64,000 nt of DNA from Azolla caroliniana (GCA_043228905.1 JBHGNT010000002.1:23870001-23934000); one strand, 5' to 3'. Shown: positions 21,314-34,400, counted from the first letter of the stretch. Made by a program: numbers and translations. Notes: generated by a model not told the origin, from the letters alone.

Positions 21314-21676
21314 TTAAGAATAGTACGTCGAAAAAGGGCACAAAACCACGAAGTTTACAAAAAGACGTCACACATGCATACAGCTTCTCAAAAAATGTGG
21401 CAAAATATATTGAATTTCAACATGACTACCACTTTTAGACATAAATAAAATGCCTAACAATATACATCGCCAAATTACAAAAGAATGTACAACATGAATA
21501 CCAGCTATAATTATACATATTCGTGATTTAACATCTAAAAGTAATTTACAAAGTTTGAGATCATGTAGTAAAACAATCCCGAGCTTGAACCAAGTCAACA
21601 TTTTAAGACATGTCCGATGGACTGGAAGAGCATTCTGACGTCTCATCCTCATCATTAGTCGTAATCAATGCATTAT

Positions 21677-22048
21677 TCAAAAGAATAGCGTGCGGAAGCA
21701 ACAAGAAACCGAACAAAGAAAATACGTAGGTTTAATGGAGAGACAGAGACAGAGAACACACAGAAAAACTCGGATTCAAAAAAATACTCAATCTGTACAT
21801 AGGATGTGCTTAATGAGCACTTTTATACAAGTCTATACAGACTGACAGAAGTACTAACACGTACTTCAATGCTCATAAGTGAGCTCTACACTAACTCCCA
21901 AAAATTATTCCTTACGAGGAATATCATACTAACGGCCTTCCGGTTTACGCACCGATACGGCCATGTTATGCATACTAATTTATGCACCCAGTCTACGCAC
22001 TAGGTTATGCATTGTATTATGCACGAATGTTGAGCTTGTCTCTCAACA
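21677..22048 (-). repeat. 3' LTR of Copia D
   Basis: Ends TGTTGAGCTTGTCTCTCAACA in part, a 7-bp inverted repeat (TGTTGAG...CTCAACA) shared with Copia H. Partner at 26907-27282. Confidence 0.9.
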
Positions 22049-22221
22049 CTTCCCCTCAAGCTCAACTTGAGGTTCCACCTGCTCCGCCGGATCTACGCTC
22101 CGGTACCTTCTGGTTTCACGCCTCGACTCGTTCGATTCCGCGCGCCTCAACCCTTCCGGTCGGCTTGTCTGCTTACACGGCCCTTCTCAACTTCCTTGTT
22201 GTTGCAGTGTTGGCGCCTCTT

Positions 22222-25200
22222 CTACTGCATTCTCTTCCACTTGGCCCTTGGTTGATTCAGCATATCCGAATCAAACATCTGAACTGACTCGGCTTCCTCC
22301 GATCGGTTTTCGCTCTCGTCCGAGTTGCCTGTCTCCAACTCGTCTTCGATCTTCTCGCCCTTGGTTGGCTTTGGCCCTTTCTTTTGACTGCTCCCCTTAT
22401 GTCCGCTTTCGAAATCTTCTACGGGTCCGCCCTCGGCTTCTTCAGCCGATCCGAAATCGAGTTCGTCATTCGACTTGGTGTCATGGTCTTCGTCTTCCGG
22501 AACTTCTCTCCCTCTTCCGTGGTCATTTGGGACGTCGTGTTCGTCATTTAACTCGGCGTCGCGGTCTTCGTCTTCTGGAACTTCTCTCCCTCTTCCGTGG
22601 TCATTTGGGACGTCGAGTTCGTCATTTAACTCGGCGTCGCGGTCTTCATCTTCTGGAACTTCTCTCCCTCTTCCGTGGTCATTCGGGACGTCTCTCCCCC
22701 TCAAGTTCGGCACGCAACCCAAGCGCACTCGAGAATTGCCGCAACTTGTCTAGACCAAGAGGCTTGGTGAAGATGTCGGTGTTCTACCTATCCGTCGGAA
22801 CATACTGAAGTTCGACTTCACTGGAGCTGACGAAGTGGTAGTGCACCTCAATGTGCTTAGTCCGGGCGTGGAAGACGGGGTTCTTAGCTAGCTGGATGTT
22901 GTTGAGGTTGTCGCAGTAGATTGTCGTTGGATCGGATACCTCCACCTGCAGATCCTTAAGTAGCAGCTTCAACCATATGGCTTCGCATGTCGCGATAGCC
23001 GCTCCTCTATACTCGGCTTCGGTGCTCGACAGTGCAACCGTCGGCAACTTCTTGCTACTCCACGCAATCGCAGCACTCCCAAGAGAGAACGCGAAACCAG
23101 ACGTGGATCGGTGATCGCCGACGTTTCCGGCCCAATCAACATCGGTGTAACTGACAAACTCCGAGGCAGTATCGGTCTGATATAGTAGCCCCCGGTCCTT
23201 AGTGCCACTGACGTACCGGAGTACACGTTGTGCGCACTAAAGGTGCTCCTCGGTCGGTCACGCCATAAACTGACTAATCACCCCGACCGGGTAGCTGAGA
23301 TCTGGTCGGGTGATGGTCAAGTATATAAGGCTTCCGACCATTTGTCGGAACCTCGTTGGGTCGCATACCTTTCCGGACTTGGGGCGAAGCTTGACGGTTC
23401 TATCCAGAGGAGTTGACACGAACTTATAGTCAGCCATCCCGAACTTGAAGAGCATATTCAGCGCGTAATGACGCTGGTTGATCAATATCCCTTCAAGGGT
23501 ACAGATCACTTCGATCCCGAGGAAGTAATGAAGGTCCCCCAGATCCTTCATGTCGAATGATGCCGCAAGCTAGAGCTTCACGTGGTCTATCTCACCTAGG
23601 TCGGCGCCGGTGATGACTAGGTCATCAACATAAAGTAAAATACTAACCGGCCCAAGTTGACCTTTCCGGATGAACAGTGAGGAGTCAGATTTTGACGTCG
23701 CAAAGCCCATCCAACACAATTTTTGCGTGATCTTCGCGTTCCAGGCACACAGGGCTTGCTTTAGTCTGTAAAGCGACTTTTTCAATCGGCACACCGCCGA
23801 AGTGTTCATTCCGGAGTGAAATCCAGGTGGCTATACCATGTACACATGTTCCTCAAGCTCACCTTGCAGGAACTCATTCCTTACATCCATCTTATGTAAG
23901 TGCTACCCCTTTGCCGCAGCGACCACGAGCAAAACACAGACGGTCATCATCTTCGCCACCGGTGCAAACGTCTCATTGTAGTCGATGTTGTGTTTCTGCA
24001 CGTAGCGTTTCACTACTAACCGGGCCTTGTATCGGTGGACCGAGCCATTAGTGTTGTACTTGACCTTGTACACCCACCTACATCCGATCAGCTTCACACC
24101 CTTTGGTGCGTCAATCAAGTCCCAGGTTTCATTCTCCGCCAATGCGCACATCTCTTCCTCCATTGCGGCACACGCCAATTCGCGTCCTTCGCCGCTTCTG
24201 CTTAGCTCTCCGGCTCACGCACTTCCGCTACACGCGTCATGTACGCATAGTAATGCGCCATGTATTCATTGTAACCGAACCGCACAACAAGGTTCTTCTG
24301 GTGGGTAGATCGGCGTAATTGCTCATTAGCTGATGTTGAGGCTTTCATGGCCGACGTGGACTTTGCTCTCAAAGACCCGTCGTCACTTCCCTCGGAGTCA
24401 GACTCGCGTCGATCCGACTCATTCCTATCCGTGCCATAATCCGACACCTTCTTCTTCCCTTTTTCTTTGCGTGTAAGCCGTCTCCTCGGCTTCCTGCACG
24501 GGGAATGCATGGCCAAGTCTCCACTACTCGCTGGCTCTTCGTCGGACTGTTCGAACCGACTCAGTTGTCCATCTGGTCCGCTTAACCGAAACGAAATCGG
24601 GCTCTCTTCACGGGTCCCGATTTCAGGCTCATCCAGAGGCATCTCGGTCTTGCTGACCTCATCGTTAGAACTCGGATTTGAGGTGAGGTCTGGAGTTAGA
24701 CGCAAGTACCAAGACGCAAATTCGTCAAACACAACGTCGCGGCTCACGCGCGCTTGTTTGGTGCGAGGGTTATAGCACTTATAACCCTTCTGCTCATCCG
24801 AGTAGCCGACTAAGATACACTTCTTGGCATTCGCGTCCAACTTTCTCTGTTTCTCCTTCGGTACATGCACATACACAATGCTACCGAAAACTCTCAAGTG
24901 TCATAGATTCGGCTTCCTTCCGAAATACTGGTCATGCGCTGAGACTTTGTCTCCGATCCGATTCTGGATGTATACTGCGGTTCGTACCACCTCAGCCTAA
25001 TAGAACTTGGGCAAGCTCTTCTCCTCTTGCATTGCCGATGCCACTTCTACAACTGACCGGTTCTTCCTCTCGGCCACGCTGTTTTGCTCCAGCGTGTATC
25101 CACAACTGAATTCACACATAATTCCTATCTGTTGCAGGTATTCTTTTCCGCCATCCGACCGCAAGAACTTATCTTTCGTCCTGTTTCCGTTTCCACGAAC

Positions 25201-26823
25201 CCTTTGAGGTCCCAGAAACAGTCGAAGACTTCACTCTTCTTCTCGATGAGGTAGATCCACGTGTGCCGCGTATAGTTGTCGATGAAGGAGACAAAATATT
25301 GACTCCCGCCAAGACTAACATTCTGTGCTGGCCCCCATACATCGGAATGTATCAAGTCGAGCTTGGTCCGGCTCCGGTTATGCTTGTTAGGGAAAGGAAG
25401 TCGATGTTGCTTCCCTAGCTGCCAGGCTTCACAAATTTGCGCCTTTCGGCCACTAAATTTGGGCAATCCGAACACCACGTGTTTCAATTGCAGGTCCTGA
25501 AGCCACTCATAGTTGACGTGGCCCTTGCGCAATAACTCAGCCTTCTTCTTCGATGAAGCACCCGAGATGCGTGAACTGGACTTGCATCCCCTGGTCAACG
25601 ATCTGCCCGACCGACACCAGATTCTTCGTGATTGTCGGGACGTGTAACACATTCATAAGTTTCCCTTTCTGCCCGACATGGCTCAGGGGAACCTCACCGA
25701 CATTCGCGATTGGATGCGGAGTGTCGTCTCCGGTTACGACTACTCCCGGTTGCATCGGTTTTTCTAGGTACGAGAACCACTCCTTGTGGCACGTCATGTG
25801 GTTTGACGCACCGGAGTCGACGTACCACACCTCGTCAAACTTCGGGGTGATCTTCTTCATCGAGTTTGCGTCGTGTCTCGTCACGAAGACTGACCCTTTT
25901 CCGGATCCTTCGGCGTAGTGCGATCGCTGCCGATTTGCTTTGTCGGTCTGTTCGGAACTTGATCCGGACCCGGTTCTCTCCGAATCGGTGCACTTTTTCC
26001 AAGACTCGCTCTCCCTATGGCCTTTCTTGCCACAATACCAGCATTCCGCGACAGATTTTTCATGCCGGTTCTCGTCGCCTTGACTCCCCTTGTTTCCGGA
26101 GGAATTGTTGTCGGCATCACTTCAGTGCCTTCTTCCTTGATCCCGTCGGTCGCCCCCATTGTGCACCAACTCGCCTCGTCCGCCACGACCACGGGGCCTA
26201 TCTCCCTCCATGTACAACATCTTGCTGTCGGCATGCGTACTCATCGGCGCACCCGCGTGGTTCTCCTCTATAAGGAGCATCGACTATAAGTCAAAAAACG
26301 ACATCGTATTATCCTGTGTACACATAGCAGTTCGAAACGCTCCAAACTTCGATGCCAGTCCCCCGAGACAGATCTGCACCATCTCGCCTTCCTCGACGTT
26401 CACATTGATGGAGGCTAAGGAGTCGCATATATCTTTGATCTTTGAGGTATAATCAGCCAACGACAAATTGCGTTGTCGTAGGTTGCTTAGCTCCTATCGG
26501 AGTTGAAGCTTTCTGGCTGTAGTGCTTGCGGCGAAAATCTTCTTCAAATTTCCCCGAGCAGCTTTCGGCGTTTTTGCATCCTGAATGTAGCTTAGGAGTT
26601 GTTCGCCCACACAAGACGTGAAGTAGTACAATACTCTGCTCGCCGACTATTCCCACCCCGGGAAATCTCTATGTGTCGATTCGGGTGTTGTATCATTTGC
26701 TTTGTCGACATAGCTCCAGTAACCGTGCCCGAGCAGGTACTGGTGCATCTTGTAGGACCAAGACGTGTAGTTGTTTCTGTCGAGCTTCTCCATCGAAAGC
26801 GATCTAGCCATGCATCTATCCAT
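22222..26823 (-). pseudogene. Copia D gag-pol with post-RNase H extension
   Basis: Gag starts at about 26823. The parts follow in order: UBN2 fragments (26466-26284), zinc knuckle CWYCGKKGHR (about 26045), protease VWYVDSGASNHM (25830-25795), integrase with HSDVWGPAQNVSLGG (about 25350) and the C-terminal VFGSIVYVHVPKEKQRKL (24890), an acidic linker, RT fragments with LYVDDLVITGADLG (about 23620-23590), and RNase H with ALSSTEAEYRGAA (23040-23000). Stops and frameshifts separate nearly every domain. Downstream of RNase H an open frame (22728-22222) continues almost to the purine tract with an acidic, repeat-rich extension whose equivalent exists in Copia H. Confidence 0.85.
22458..22693 (-). 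repeat. Three tandem 78-bp units in the Copia D C-terminal extension
   Basis: Each unit encodes 26 residues of the form DVPNDHGRGREVPEDEDRDA followed by ELNDEL. Copia H has a single, diverged equivalent, so this is an expansion in D. The frame is kept because 78 is a multiple of three. Confidence 0.88.
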
Positions 26824-26906
26824 CGGTTTTACCTGTTCTTCTTGGTTAGTTTCCCTTTCAAGCTATGTCGGCTGCAGAGGTTCTCAACCCTCTCGCTGTG
26901 ATACCA

Positions 26907-27282
26907 TAAAAAGAAGAGCGTGCAGAAGCAACAGGAAACTGAACACAGAAAATATGCAGGTTTAATGGAGAGCTTGTATATGCACAGTATGTGGGAGAGA
27001 GAGGGAGAGAGAGAGAACACACAGAAAAACTTGTATTCAAAAAAATACTCAATCTGTACCTAGGATGTGCTCAGTGAGCACTTTTATACGTACTAACACG
27101 TACTTCAATGCTCATAAGTGAGCTCTACACTAACTCCCAAAATTATTCCTTACGAGGAATATCATACTAACGGCCTTCCGGTCTACGCACTGATACATGT
27201 TATGTGTACCGATTTACGCACCCAGTCTATGCACTGGGTTACGCATCGTATTACGCACGAATGTTGAGCTTGTCTCTCAACA
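26907..27282 (-). repeat. 5' LTR of Copia D
   Basis: Partner of 21677-22048, with the primer site directly adjoining. A GA-rich stretch (GAGAGAGAGGGAGAGAGAGA) near 26995 makes it longer locally, and a deletion near 27090 makes it shorter. Confidence 0.9.
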
Positions 27283-28995
27283 ATTATCTACGTCCAATTC
27301 CAAGCCAACATCTTTGTGGTTATGAGAATTGCTTCTGGTTAGTCTCTGTATATATTGTTTGATACCATGTTTGGGATTTTCTCCTTTATTTTCTTGATGG
27401 TGGCTTGTCTTAGATGGCCTGATTTTGTCAATGAGAAGTCGTATACTAGTATGTCAACACAGTCTAATGTGAGAGTAGATGTGCTCGGTATATTCTTTCT
27501 TCTTCTCTTTCTGCTTGAACATCTGACATCCTTAACCATCTCTAAAGAATACTTTCCTGTAAATGCATCAGGTGAAGATGTCGTATACCAGTGGACCACA
27601 TTTGACTTTGTCTAATTGCCTTCTTCATCCTTCACTAATTCAATAATTTTTGCAATCCAAAATTGATGGCCCAAGTTATCATCCCCCACTAATCTTGCGA
27701 CCAACATTCCAACTTGTAGTTCTTGCAAATTACCTTGGCATCTTGCCTCAACAATACATGACTTTCTTGGTCCCACGTAAATATCTCTTTGTTGTGGTCG
27801 AACTAAATTATGAAGCTCTATATTATTCGATGGTTGATGATGAGTCGGCGATATCATTGGTGGCACCCCAATATTCCATGTGAATAGTTTATGGATTGGC
27901 CAAAATCCGGCAATGTAATTATCTAAAATGGTGCGTTGATGGGTGAAGAAGATCTCCCACCATTCAACATCCTCATCACCGGCATACTTCATGGTGCGAT
28001 CAATATTCTTTTGTTTCTCTTCAAGACATTGCAACCAATATGCCCTTTGTTCATCAATAGAACTATTGGGTGCCACATTTTTATGATCATCATATGGCAG
28101 TTGATGTGCACCATGCAATGGTGCATCTGGGATATGAAGTAGGAGCCTACAACCTTCTTGGGGCTCCAATTGTGTACTAGTTGAGTATTGTTTTGCAAAC
28201 AACATCGTCATCTTGAGGTGGTCCGAGGTTTGTTTTATGAGGAAAACATGGTTGAAACTTATATTATTAAGAGGTGCAAGCACCCTACATTTAGTCCCAT
28301 CACCATCCATGCAGAAACGTTTAAAGTCATACACTTCATTCAAGTGATGTACTTCAAGCTTTGGTGTATATGCTTTACTTATCAATTTTGATAGCGTGGT
28401 AAGCGTGAAAGCATTACAACGAGCTAGTTTCTTTGAGAACCTACTAAACATTTGATCTATGTGATCATGGGTATGACCAACTAATCAGAAGTTGACCTTT
28501 ATCTTTTTAAATATTCCCCTCTCTACTAGTATGCTTAGATAACCGAAGACATTTAAGTTTTTATTCTCTCTTGCTGTGTTGTCTAGTTGCGCGTATAGAA
28601 CTGGCGGTACTATGCCTGACCATGATTGCAATACTCTGTGCATGACGGTGATAGTCAGATTAGGGTCGTTGTGGATATTAGGATAAGTTAAGAATACTTG
28701 TGGCCTTATTGTAAACACCCTACTAGATGCATTTGCACGAGGCACTCATCTGAAATATCTTTTGGCAGTCGTTGGAAATGCGGCAAACAAGTCTTCTTTT
28801 GATCCATGCCATCAATAATCATGCACATATACTTTTTGGGAGATTGAAGCGCTTTTTGTCAGTGATGCATAACCTTAGAACGTTCCAATGCTTGACTTTC
28901 ACGATGTTCTTTTAATAGGTTCTTGTAATTCCTTTTCTCTACATCGGATTTTCCACCCTTGGCCATACTTTTTAAACTTGCACATATTGAGCAGA

Positions 28996-29439
28996 TGTCA
29001 TGAACACATGACCATTATGGCGTCACCTGAACTTGAACCTCGAACCTTGTAATCTATACTTGAAAACCTCAACCATTAAGATAGCTTATTGTTATATGAA
29101 ACAATAAAAGCTACTTCTTGTATTACATTGATTATTGTAAAAACTCTAGATTATTCTAGAATGTTCTAGAATGTCCTAGAGCATTCTAGGTCTAGAACAT
29201 TCTAGAACATTCTAGAAATCTCTAAGCTATTCTATAGGAACCTATAAATAAGGGCATACATATATTCTCAAATCAATTCGAATCAACACCAGTCTTTAGC
29301 TCTCATTACATATCTTGTATCCATTCTCTTTCTTTCTCTATCTTATATATCCATTCTTCTCTTAGTATTTCGTTCCTTTCTTCTCGTGTTCTCTAATATC
29401 CTTCTTCCATCACTCTATCTTTTATCATTGGTTCTGACA
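28996..29439 (+). repeat. 5' LTR of Gypsy C
   Basis: 444 bp. Compared with the 3' LTR it has about four or five substitutions and a 10-bp extra unit in its heat-shock-like array. TATAAATA box at 29243-29250. Confidence 0.92.
29154..29217 (+). promoter_or_regulatory. Heat-shock-element-like array in the Gypsy C 5' LTR
   Basis: TTCTAGAATGTTCTAGAA is a perfect alternating TTCnnGAAnnTTCnnGAA array. After two degenerate units a second run GAACATTCTAGAACATTC with a final TAGAA gives five contiguous alternating units. The array ends about 26 bases before the TATA box at 29243. This is the arrangement of a strong plant heat-shock factor site. Confidence 0.75.
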
Positions 29440-29448
29440 GTTTGATTC

Positions 29449-29491
<43 letters not shown>

Positions 29492-29534
29492 TTCCTTTGC
29501 AACCATCCTCTCATTGGTTCTGACAGTTTGATTC

Positions 29535-29569
<35 letters not shown>

Positions 29570-29593
29570 TTCCTTTGCAACCATCCTGAAACC
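29431..29593 (+). repeat. Tandem duplication with (CT)n between LTR and gag
   Basis: GGTTCTGACAGTTTGATTCG, a CT microsatellite, and CATCTTCCTTTGCAACCATC occur twice in a row (from about 29430 and from about 29515). This is the untranslated leader of Gypsy C and duplicates the last LTR bases. Confidence 0.8.
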
Positions 29594-30757
29594 ATGGCTG
29601 CCATTAACTCAAAAGAATATCTCACCCTTGTTGCAGAAATGGAGAACCTTAAATCCAAGTTCGCATCTCTTGAAGTAGAGAATCAACATCTACTTGGGGA
29701 TCTACAAAAGGTTACTATAGAGAAGCAACAACAACAAGAGGAGTTCACGCGACGAGTGCAACAGTTAGAGTCGACAATCGTAGTGTTACAACAACAAAGG
29801 GTTGAAGGTCATGGACTTATCAAGGTGCCCAAAATTAGCCTCCTAGCTAAATTTGATGGGTCGAGGGCGCATTTCCGAGGTTTCTTGAATCAAGTACGGT
29901 TGGTGATTCAAATGCATCCTGCACGTTATCCAACAAATGCATCACGAGTCGGGCTAGTGGGCACCTTATTGACAGGCATAGCATTGTCGTGGTTTGCTCC
30001 ATTGCTAGAGACCAATTCTCCTCTACTGAATAATTTCGAGGAATTTATCAAGGAATTTAAGGCTTGTTTCGGAGATACTGATGGGGCGATAACAGCTATC
30101 AACAAGATTCGTACACTTCGTCAAGGTGATCAACCAGCGTCGACATATGCTGCCGATTTCCGTCTCATCGCAAGCGATATTCCTTGGGATGAACAAGCCC
30201 TAATGGAGCAATTCCGTTCAGGCCTTCGTAGTGATGTCAAAGACTTACTTCTTACCTTCCCCGAGGATCCAAGGTCACTTACAGAAGCTATTAGTCGAGC
30301 AATATGGTGTGATAATCGCCTTTTTGAGCGTCGATGTGAGCGACAACAACAAATAAGAAGATCAAGATTCACACCAACTTATGCATCAGTAACGACGCAA
30401 TCATCCCCAAGGCAAATGTATAGCCCTGCTCCAACTCCAAGGCAAACACGTAGTCCAGTTCCAATGGATAGTCCTGCACCCATGGAGATCGATATGACTC
30501 AACGACGAGGACCGTTGTCAGACGAAGAGAAGCAACGTCGTCGAGCAAACCATCTGTGCTTATATTGCGGAGGTCCAAGACATATAGCCATTCATTGCTC
30601 CCGTAGGCCGAGACGTCAGGTAAATCAAATTCACTATGACAATAAAAATGAGTCCAACATTTTAGAAGCAGTTAGTGAATCTAATATTATGAATAATCCA
30701 CCCTTGTCCAATAAATTTGAAGTCCTAAGCCAATTAGAAGAGGAGTCAAACGAATAA
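29594..30757 (+). CDS. Gypsy C Gag (388 codons, intact)
   Basis: From ATG 29594 the protein has an N-terminal coiled coil with Gln-rich heptads (residues about 5-75), a Ty3/Gypsy capsid-like region (FDGSRAHFRGFLNQVRLVIQ to FKACFGDTDGAITAINKIRT), a proline-rich linker and a canonical zinc knuckle CLYCGGPRHIAIHC (residues about 322-335). It ends at a TAA before the Copia B insertion. Pol continues in the -1 frame relative to gag just downstream, so either programmed shifting or a decayed junction applies. It is the best preserved Gag in the window. Confidence 0.9.
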   Translation: MAAINSKEYLTLVAEMENLKSKFASLEVENQHLLGDLQKVTIEKQQQQEEFTRRVQQLESTIVVLQQQRVEGHGLIKVPKISLLAKFDGSRAHFRGFLNQVRLVIQMHPARYPTNASRVGLVGTLLTGIALSWFAPLLETNSPLLNNFEEFIKEFKACFGDTDGAITAINKIRTLRQGDQPASTYAADFRLIASDIPWDEQALMEQFRSGLRSDVKDLLLTFPEDPRSLTEAISRAIWCDNRLFERRCERQQQIRRSRFTPTYASVTTQSSPRQMYSPAPTPRQTRSPVPMDSPAPMEIDMTQRRGPLSDEEKQRRRANHLCLYCGGPRHIAIHCSRRPRRQVNQIHYDNKNESNILEAVSESNIMNNPPLSNKFEVLSQLEEESNE

Positions 30758-30783
30758 GTCCGGCCAAAATAGGAGTGATTTGG

Positions 30784-31374
30784 TGTTAGGAAATAGGTCC
30801 CTCCGGACGGGAAGTGAGAAACCGAATATGGACTACCCGGCTATGGAAGACCCGGTGAGAACCGGATGAGGAGTACCCGGTTAGAGCCGGATGATGAAGG
30901 CCCGGTGAGAAGTGCTCACCGGATGAAGGGACATATTCATAAATATGTTTTCTGAGAGGCCATCGGGGCTATATTTGTAAATAGCCGAAAAGTCATATTA
31001 GTATAAATATGACTTAGGGGAAACTCAATATGAGTTGTTGTCATTCTTGTTGGCGCAAGATTAGAGCGCGCAACTGTGTACAAAGAGAGTGAGAGAGAGG
31101 AAGAGGTCGTTGCCTCTATTGTAACCGTCGCCTGTGGCGAAGATAGAAAGCTCGAGGTCGTTGCTTCGGTGCTTTACCATTTGTACATTCTGACATAGTG
31201 ATAGTTTGCAGTCTGTGGGCTGCCGTGGTTTTTCCCTAGTTTGGGTTTTCCACGTTAATATCCTATGTTCTCTTCTCTCCATTGTGTCATGCATTCATTC
31301 CCCGTTTTTCTGTGTTTTGATTCTAAGCTCGGTTGTGGCCGAGCGTTGTGTTTAGGGAGCGTGTATTCCTGTCA
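30784..31374 (+). repeat. 5' LTR of Copia B
   Basis: 591 bp, with one copy of the 40-bp CCGGTGAGAACCGGAT unit. Confidence 0.93.
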
Positions 31375-31404
31375 AAGTGGTACTAGAGTGAAACAACACA
31401 GAGA

Positions 31405-34400
31405 ATGGACGAATCGTTGGGCAGCATGTTCAAGCTCACCGGCTCCAACTATTCAGTGTGGAAGTCGAAGATGAGGGACATGCTCGTGGTTAAAGATCTT
31501 TGGTTGCCGGTTCAGTTCGGGGATAAGAAACCGGACAAGATCGACGCCGCGATATGGGAGGTGATGCACATGAAGAAAACGGCGTACATACGGTGCTTCA
31601 TCGACATGAGCCTATACAACAACTTCAATGAAGAGAGCAAGGCTCATGAGCTCTGGGAGAAGATCGACATCATGTTTCAAAACAAAAATGTTGTTAATCA
31701 GGTTTCGGTATTCCTGAAGCTAGTAAGACTCAGGTACCAAGATGGCTCCAGCATGGCGGAGCACATGAATGCCTTCCAAGGGCTGATCCACCAGGAAACA
31801 TCATTGAAAGTACCTCTCGCCGATGAGGTATTAGTGCTACTCCTGCTCGGTTCCCTCCCAGATAGTTGGGAGACGTTGGTTGTCACTTTGGGCAATGCCG
31901 GGCTGGAAGGGAAACGGTTATCCCTAGCAAGAGTGAAGTCGAGCTTGCTAGATGAGGAGGCGCGTCGAAAAGATAAGGATACGAGCTCCGACTCCAAAGC
32001 GCTCCTTACCGAATCAGAACACGGAAGACAAAGAAACCGTAGTCCCCAGAACCGGGAGAAGTCGGGGACACGTTCAAAGTCAAGGGGGAGGCCTACTTGC
32101 TTCTATTGCGGCAAGCCGGGACACTTCCAGGAAACTGTCGGCACTTCCGAAAAGACAAGGAAGCCGACGGTACCGACTCGAAGCGGACACCGAACCGGAA
32201 CGGTAAAGACCGGAGAGGAACGAACCGGAAGGGAACGACGGCAATCACGGCAAGTGAAGAAGAGTTGATGCTCATCACCGAGGAGAGTGAGCAAAACCTT
32301 GCCAGCGACGAGATGACCTGGGTGGTCGACTCCGGAGCGTCGTTCCACCTTACCCCGATCCGGAAATGCTTCTCATCCTACTCAGCCGGTGATCACGGTT
32401 GTGTCCAGATGGGGAATGAAGGTACATGCTGAATTGTCGTCATAGGAGACGTGTGGCTGTCGACACCAACCGGATGCAAGTTGCTGTTGAAGGATGTCCG
32501 ACACGTTTCGGAGGTTCGTCTAAACCTGATATCAGCCGGTCGGCTAGATGATGAAGGCTACACGGGTAGCATCCGGAACGACGTTATGAAGTTCAGGAAA
32601 GGGAGCCTGATTATGGCTCGGGCCCGGAAGGTAAACACTCTACACCTGATGAATGCTCGGTTATGTCCGGAGGAAGTGAACGTGGCATCCGACACTGCCG
32701 GTGACCTGTGGCACAAAAGGCTATGTCACATGAGCGAGAAGGGGATGAAGAGGCTTGCAGACGACAACCTCATTCCAGTGAAGCACATGCACTTGGAGAA
32801 GTGCACTGATTGTCTGGCAGGTAAGCAAAACTGGACCTCCTTCCGACCAAGGCCACCGATGAGACGTAATGCACCACTGGAGTTGGTGCATACTGATGTG
32901 TGTCAAGTGGACACGAAGTCACATCTCGGAGCGCAGTACTTTGTGACGTTTAGAGATGACCACAGCCGGAAGATGTGAGCCACACCGTTGAAGACGAAGG
33001 ATCAGGTGCTATCTGTCTTCAAAGAGCTCCACACGAGAGTGGAAAGAGAAACCGGCTGGAAGCTGAAGGCGGTTCGAGCAGATAACGGAGGAGAATACCG
33101 GGGGCAGTTCGAGGAGTACTGCCGCTTGAAGGGAATCCGGCTCGAATTTACTGTGCCGAAGACGTCGGAACTAAACGGGCTAGCCAAGAGGATGAACCGG
33201 ACCATAATGGAAAGGGTCCAGAGTATGCTGGCGCATGCAAAACTACCCAAGAAGTTTTGGGCTGAGGCACTGTCGACGGCGACATATGTGATAAACAGAT
33301 CACCCTCAATACCCTTGGACGTAGACACGCCGCAGAGAGTATGGACTGGTAAGGAAGTGTCCTACCGGCATCTGAAGGTGTTCGGGTGTCTCACGTACGT
33401 GCATGTAGCTAAGGACCGGAGAGGAAAGTTAGATCCAAAGACCTGGCCATGCATATTCCTCGGTTACGGCGACGATGAGTTCGGCTATCGAGTGTGGGAC
33501 CCGGTTGACAAGAAGGTATTCCGGAGTCGAGATATTATCTTCATGGAGGACAAGACACTCGCCGACTGGGAGTCAGAGAAGAAGATAATGAACTCCAGGA
33601 AGACCCAACCGGCAAGAGACCGGTTAGCACTCGAGGAACCAGCCGGTTACGATGAGGATACCGAACCGGCAGAAGAAGAAGTAGAGGAAGCTGAAACCGG
33701 AACCGGCCAAGACCCCGAATCGGATTCGGATGAAGAGCAAATGGAGGAGCCGGTTACTGAACCCCAAAGACGGAGATATCCTCTCAGAGAAAGAAGGGCC
33801 CCCTAGAGAATTCCGGATGCAGAGCATGTGTTGCTAAGCGATGAGGGGGAGCCAGAAAGCTTTGAAGAAGCAAAGGATGACACCCACAGCCTCAAATGGT
33901 TAAGTGCCATGCAGGATGAGATGGATTCCCTGCATGAGAACCATACGCATGAATTGGTGGAGTTGCCGAAAGGAAAGCGGGCACTCCGAAACAAGTGGGT
34001 GTACAAGTTGAAACCGGGAGATGCCGGCAACCCCCCGAGATACAAAGCCAGGATTGTGGTGAAGGGGTTCTAGCAAAAGAAGGGTGTGGACTTCGATGAG
34101 ATATTTGCCCCGGTAGTAAAGATGACCTTCATCCGGACGGTGCTGAGTATAGCGGCAAGCATGGACCTCGAGGTAGAGCAGCTAGACATGAAGTCGACAT
34201 TCCTTCACGGTGACCTCGAAGAGGAGATCTACATGCAGCAACCGGAAGGATTCGTGGAGAAAGGGAAGGAGCATCTCGTATGCCGGTGGAAGAAGAGCCT
34301 GTATGGACTGAAGCAGGCTCCCCGACAATGGTACCGGAAGTTCGACTCCTTCATGACCGATCAAGGGTACCACAAGAAGCAGGCCGATCACTGCGTGTTT

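Larger units (their letters stand above)
21677..27282 (-). mobile_element. Copia D: complete but decayed Copia element (family I)
   Basis: 3' LTR 21677-22048 and 5' LTR 26907-27282 (372 and 376 bp, clearly diverged) flank a degenerate pol. Perfect 5-bp duplication ATTAT lies at 21672-21676 and 27283-27287. The primer site at 26894-26906 reads TGGTATCACAGCG on minus, and a purine tract TTGAGGGGAAG abuts the 3' LTR. It sits in the last part of the DUF7869 coding sequence, whose frame continues across the empty site. Confidence 0.92.

Noticed and set aside
22248-22808. Plus-strand frame with Leu/Ser-rich repeats
   Set aside because: It is the reverse of the Copia D C-terminal extension, which has a matching counterpart in Copia H on minus.
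29454-29580. Repeat with regular spacing, considered as an array
   Set aside because: It is a CT microsatellite with a tandem duplication; no spacer-repeat structure. No CRISPR-like array occurs in the window.
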